Assembly (NCBI GenBank): GCA_902386085.1
Contig: CABMIA010000190.1
Coordinates: 1 to 15,335 of the forward strand
DNA length: 15,335 nt
Direction: 5' to 3'
From: an uncultured archaeon
GTDB lineage: Archaea; Halobacteriota; Methanosarcinia; Methanosarcinales; Methanoperedenaceae
Shown here piece after piece: positions 13,112-15,335 of the stretch (position 1 is the first letter of the stretch; each line of letters begins with the position of its first letter). The position numbers and the translations under genes are program-made. The notes below the pieces were generated by a model that ran no database searches, had not been told where the DNA came from, and was given only the letters and a program-made list of their open reading frames with translations.

Positions 13112-13840
13112 TTACTGTTTGTATTTAACATACATGTCTAAAAATTCTTTGTATAATTTTCTAATTCTTTCCACATGTTTTTCATTCACTTGCATGTTTT
13201 TGTATCGAATGTTATCTATAGTGTCATGAATCCATTTAAGTTCTTCATCCCAGTGTTCTTTTTCCAAATCATCTTTAATGATTTCCTTTTTAAAAAGTAT
13301 CCAAGATGCATATAATCCACTAAGAACGGTACGCTCTTGTTTTCCAATATCTTGTATCAAAGGAGTAAAGGCATTTGTCATACTAAGGTATGCATGGTTT
13401 GGAGAAATTGCCATATCTGCATAATGAAACGCACTGATAGAATTTGCTATTATATCTTTATTTGATGATGCGGCAGTGTCATCGATTTTTTGGATATACT
13501 TTTCATATTCTGTATCAACGGGTTTATTTGATTTAATTTTAGTACACGCCGATTGCTTACCAGTTTTAAGATTTTTTATATTTTGTATCTTATAATGATA
13601 AGAACGTGTACCATCCAATTCAAATCTGCCCAAAAAATAACTCATCAAAGCATCAATTTCCGTTCCACGATTCTCCTTCGTTGATTTTAATTTGATGCTA
13701 AACCATGTTTCATTTTGATTTTCTTTGAACTCTATTTTCTTTCCCTTATATGCAAAAGTCACTAACCCAGTTTTTTCTATTTCCCATAAAGCTGGCTCAA
13801 CAGAAACAGTTACTTCCCAATCTATTATTTCATCTGTCAT
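13112..13840 (-). CDS. Unrecognised 242-residue protein divergent from a JAMM protease
   Basis: Soluble protein with no signal peptide or membrane segment. The first 90 residues (MTDEIIDWEVTVSVEPALWE, VTFAYKGKKIEF, ETWFSIKLKSTK) look strand-rich, and the rest is helical, including HYADMAISPNHAYLSMTNAF (about 140-160), YASWILFKKEI and a charged C-terminal helix RKLYKEFLDMYVKYKQ. The helical half recalls abortive-infection/HEPN-like or C-terminal all-alpha domains, but I see no R-x4-6-H motif with confidence. The ATG at 13838-13840 has no clear ribosome site, and AT-rich DNA upstream could hold its promoter. It faces the JAMM gene across about 240 bases, so the two may share regulation. Function unknown. 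Confidence 0.65.
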   Translation of the reverse strand: MTDEIIDWEVTVSVEPALWEIEKTGLVTFAYKGKKIEFKENQNETWFSIKLKSTKENRGTEIDALMSYFLGRFELDGTRSYHYKIQNIKNLKTGKQSACTKIKSNKPVDTEYEKYIQKIDDTAASSNKDIIANSISAFHYADMAISPNHAYLSMTNAFTPLIQDIGKQERTVLSGLYASWILFKKEIIKDDLEKEHWDEELKWIHDTIDNIRYKNMQVNEKHVERIRKLYKEFLDMYVKYKQ

Positions 13841-14011
13841 ATTCAGGATGCACTATTTCCTCTTTGCTTACATAACCTTTTTCAAATAAATTTAGACCAT
13901 CCAAGTTTTACTGGTTTATATAAATCTTCGAATCTATGATAATTTTTGATCACCTAACGACTTTTGACAGTCATTCAGAGCAAACGTGGACTTGACGGAA
14001 CCGATTAGAAG

Positions 14012-14020
14012 ATAAATATA
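14012..14020 (+). promoter_or_regulatory. TATA-like promoter of the JAMM gene
   Basis: ataaatata, followed closely by gtatatatc, lies about 60-70 bases before the ATG at 14082. The predicted transcript start is near 14042-14048, leaving a leader that contains AAGGAG. Confidence 0.4.
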
Positions 14021-14081
14021 TGTATATATCAAATTAATGAAAAAGATGTTTATAGATCGAATCGAATGCTAAGGAGATTTT

Positions 14082-14849
14082 ATGGGACTCGACAGAGTTT
14101 ATTATATTAGGATTTCTGAAGATGCGTCAATTCAATTAATTCTTAATGCACTTGAAGCTTACAGTGTTTTTCATCAAGGAAAGAAGAAAGCTAAGACTTG
14201 CTTGGAAACTTATGGATTACTTTGGGGACATGAAATCAATCTCTCTAAAAATAAAGATACTCTTTATTCTATTGAATTAATATCTATTGATACATCAGCA
14301 GAGAGGGAGCGTAGCTTCTGCAACCCAAACGAATCAGCATTAAAATTGAAAAGAGACCTTATGACGTCATTTTGGCCGTATTACGATTTTTTAGGGGATG
14401 TTCACACGCATCCTTATGAAAAAAATTATACCCATGTGTGCAGTAAAAAATATTATAACTATAGTACGGATGACTTTAAAAGATTGGAAGATTACAGCGA
14501 ATATTGGAAAGAACATAACTATAGAGTCGGTTTAGTTCTAACAATAGCGCTAATGGATAAAGCAGGCACAAAGGATCCTATTTATAAACCAGATAATATG
14601 ATTGAATTCACATTAGGAAACTATAGACTTTGGCTTAAAGGTCACGTTTTATATGAAGATTCAGAAGAAAATGAAGATAGTGAAAAAAGAACGGCATTAA
14701 AGGTTACTGATCATGATGAAAAAAATGTTTTTTTAGATTGTCCTTCTTTATTTGGGCTAAAAACCGAATTTACTCAATTTGGTAGGAGAAGAACAGGACC
14801 TGGTGAAAAACATATACCAAGCGATATTTTAAACAAAATTAAGTTATAG
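14082..14849 (+). CDS. JAMM/JAB (MPN)-domain metalloprotease-like protein
   Basis: 255 residues. The JAMM zinc site is recognisable: the catalytic glutamate in ETYGLLWGH (E42), the HxHP motif in GDVHTHPY (H108, H110), and S128-x2-D131 in YSTDD. The spacing between HTHP and the Ser is about 16 residues instead of the usual 7, so there is an insertion containing an extra His and Cys (THVCSKKYY). JAMM proteins remove ubiquitin-like modifiers or process cysteine-carrier proteins, and in prokaryotes they also occur in defence loci. Residues beyond about 150 hold a second strand-rich part, an acidic stretch EDSEENEDSEKR, and the tail RRRTGPGEKHIPSDILNKIK. AAGGAG (14071-14076) is a strong ribosome site. 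No E1, E2 or ubiquitin-like gene is in view. Confidence 0.75.
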   Translation: MGLDRVYYIRISEDASIQLILNALEAYSVFHQGKKKAKTCLETYGLLWGHEINLSKNKDTLYSIELISIDTSAERERSFCNPNESALKLKRDLMTSFWPYYDFLGDVHTHPYEKNYTHVCSKKYYNYSTDDFKRLEDYSEYWKEHNYRVGLVLTIALMDKAGTKDPIYKPDNMIEFTLGNYRLWLKGHVLYEDSEENEDSEKRTALKVTDHDEKNVFLDCPSLFGLKTEFTQFGRRRTGPGEKHIPSDILNKIKL

Positions 14850-14867
14850 AAGGCTTTAATGAAATTG

Positions 14868-14975
14868 TTATGACCAATTCATATTATTCATGCCTGGTTT
14901 TAACTTTGAAAAGGTTATTCTGGACATATCCTCTCCGAGCATGAGTTCCCTATCGCTTTCAGTCACAAACCCCAT
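14868..14975 (-). CDS. 35-codon ORF, possibly a gene fragment
   Basis: The minus strand between the JAMM gene and the next gene reads MGFVTESDRELMLGEDMSRI and on to MNNMNWS. Its composition is protein-like, unlike the AT-rich gap, and it looks like a piece cut from a longer protein, but I do not recognise it. There is no ribosome site. The TTTAAATAA before its ATG also serves as the TATA-like element of the next plus-strand gene. Confidence 0.2.
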   Translation of the reverse strand: MGFVTESDRELMLGEDMSRITFSKLKPGMNNMNWS

Positions 14976-15017
14976 ACAAGAAATTATTTAAACCAGGCGA
15001 CGGATTATCAACTTTGA

Positions 15018-15335
15018 ATGGATAGAAATATCATTATGATCGATTTAACAGGACAATTTATTATCTTTTGCTGGGCAATCTTTCTTATTTACTGGTCCAT
15101 CAGTGCTTTTTCAGTCAAACGCACGGCCCTGAGGCAAGGCTGGAGAAGCTGGGGTTGGCGCCTGCCGATACTTGCAGCTGTGCTAGTCTTAATACTCCTT
15201 AATCGTGTCGGATTCACAAAGTACGCAGGGGTAATTCTATGGCAGAGTACACTTGTGATAGGCCTTGCTGCCGACCTTATTACTTTTTCTGGCCTTATTG
15301 TAATGCTCTGGGCCCGCAGAACACTTGCCGGCAAC
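15018..15335 (+). CDS. Isoprenylcysteine carboxyl methyltransferase-like membrane protein, 3' end outside the window
   Basis: The first 106 residues of a polytopic membrane protein: MDRNIIMIDLTGQFIIFCWA, an amphipathic SVKRTALRQGWRSWGWRLP loop, TM segments at about 49-61 and 70-97, then WARRTLAGN at the window edge. The WARRTLGGNWS-like motif is the entry to the conserved SAM-binding core of the ICMT/phospholipid methyltransferase superfamily, whose prokaryotic members methylate lipids or unknown membrane substrates. The ATG at 15018 has no ribosome site, and a TATA-like tattta about 30 bases upstream suggests a very short leader. The in-frame ATG at 15036 is an alternative start. Confidence 0.75.
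   Translation, partial: MDRNIIMIDLTGQFIIFCWAIFLIYWSISAFSVKRTALRQGWRSWGWRLPILAAVLVLILLNRVGFTKYAGVILWQSTLVIGLAADLITFSGLIVMLWARRTLAGN

Noticed and set aside
1..15335. tRNA, rRNA or riboswitch
   Set aside because: I looked for tRNA arms and familiar rRNA or riboswitch cores in the gaps and saw none; this was by eye, and a covariance-model scan would be decisive.

Overview
The window looks like a chromosomal segment of a methanogen-related euryarchaeon (Methanosarcinales or an ANME/Methanoperedens-like lineage). This is inferred from gene content: a two-subunit pyruvate carboxylase encoded by separate pycB and pycA genes, a TET-type M42 aminopeptidase, a short asparagine synthetase, a stand-alone HisI, rubrerythrin, archaeal-looking TATA boxes and several starts without a Shine-Dalgarno site. 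No rRNA or tRNA is visible, so the genus cannot be fixed.

Layout. Positions 1-3183 (all minus strand) hold pycB, then a tiny ORF, hicA, hicB and the first half of pycA: a toxin-antitoxin cassette sits between the two pyruvate carboxylase subunit genes. At 3328-3404 there is an imperfect inverted repeat of REP-like character. Positions 3478-6124 (plus) carry the most interesting locus: a large STAND NTPase broken into three reading frames. Read across two apparent one-base losses it gives about 880 residues: an N-terminal nucleotide-cyclase-like palm domain, an nSTAND3-type P-loop NTPase, and about eleven 31-34-residue helical repeats. Position 6203 begins (minus) a complete M42 peptidase. Positions 7340-8640 hold a 50-residue membrane peptide, a 78-residue basic protein with a strong ribosome binding site, two hairpins and a three-helix membrane protein. 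Positions 8640-9230 are a non-coding or decayed stretch with short direct repeats and the remains of an IS200-type transposase.

Positions 9250-10255 (plus) carry rubrerythrin and a YkgJ-type cysteine-cluster protein, followed by a UPF0175-type antitoxin overlapping a C-terminally shortened PIN toxin (10282-10883). asnB (10964-12325) converges with hisI (12333-12698). The AT-rich tail has a divergent pair, an unrecognised 242-residue protein (13112-13840, minus) and a JAMM/JAB-type metalloprotease (14082-14849, plus), and ends in the first 106 residues of an isoprenylcysteine-methyltransferase-like membrane protein.

The metabolic genes (pyc, M42 peptidase, rubrerythrin, asnB, hisI) are separated by AT-richer accessory islands containing two toxin-antitoxin modules, a transposase relic, the STAND gene and the JAMM pair. 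That pattern is typical of defence or mobile-gene hot spots. The strongest candidate for a little-described system is the cyclase-STAND-repeat protein; its domain order resembles mammalian soluble adenylyl cyclase and also antiviral STAND (Avs) proteins. Its frameshifts must be resolved before any claim that it is active.
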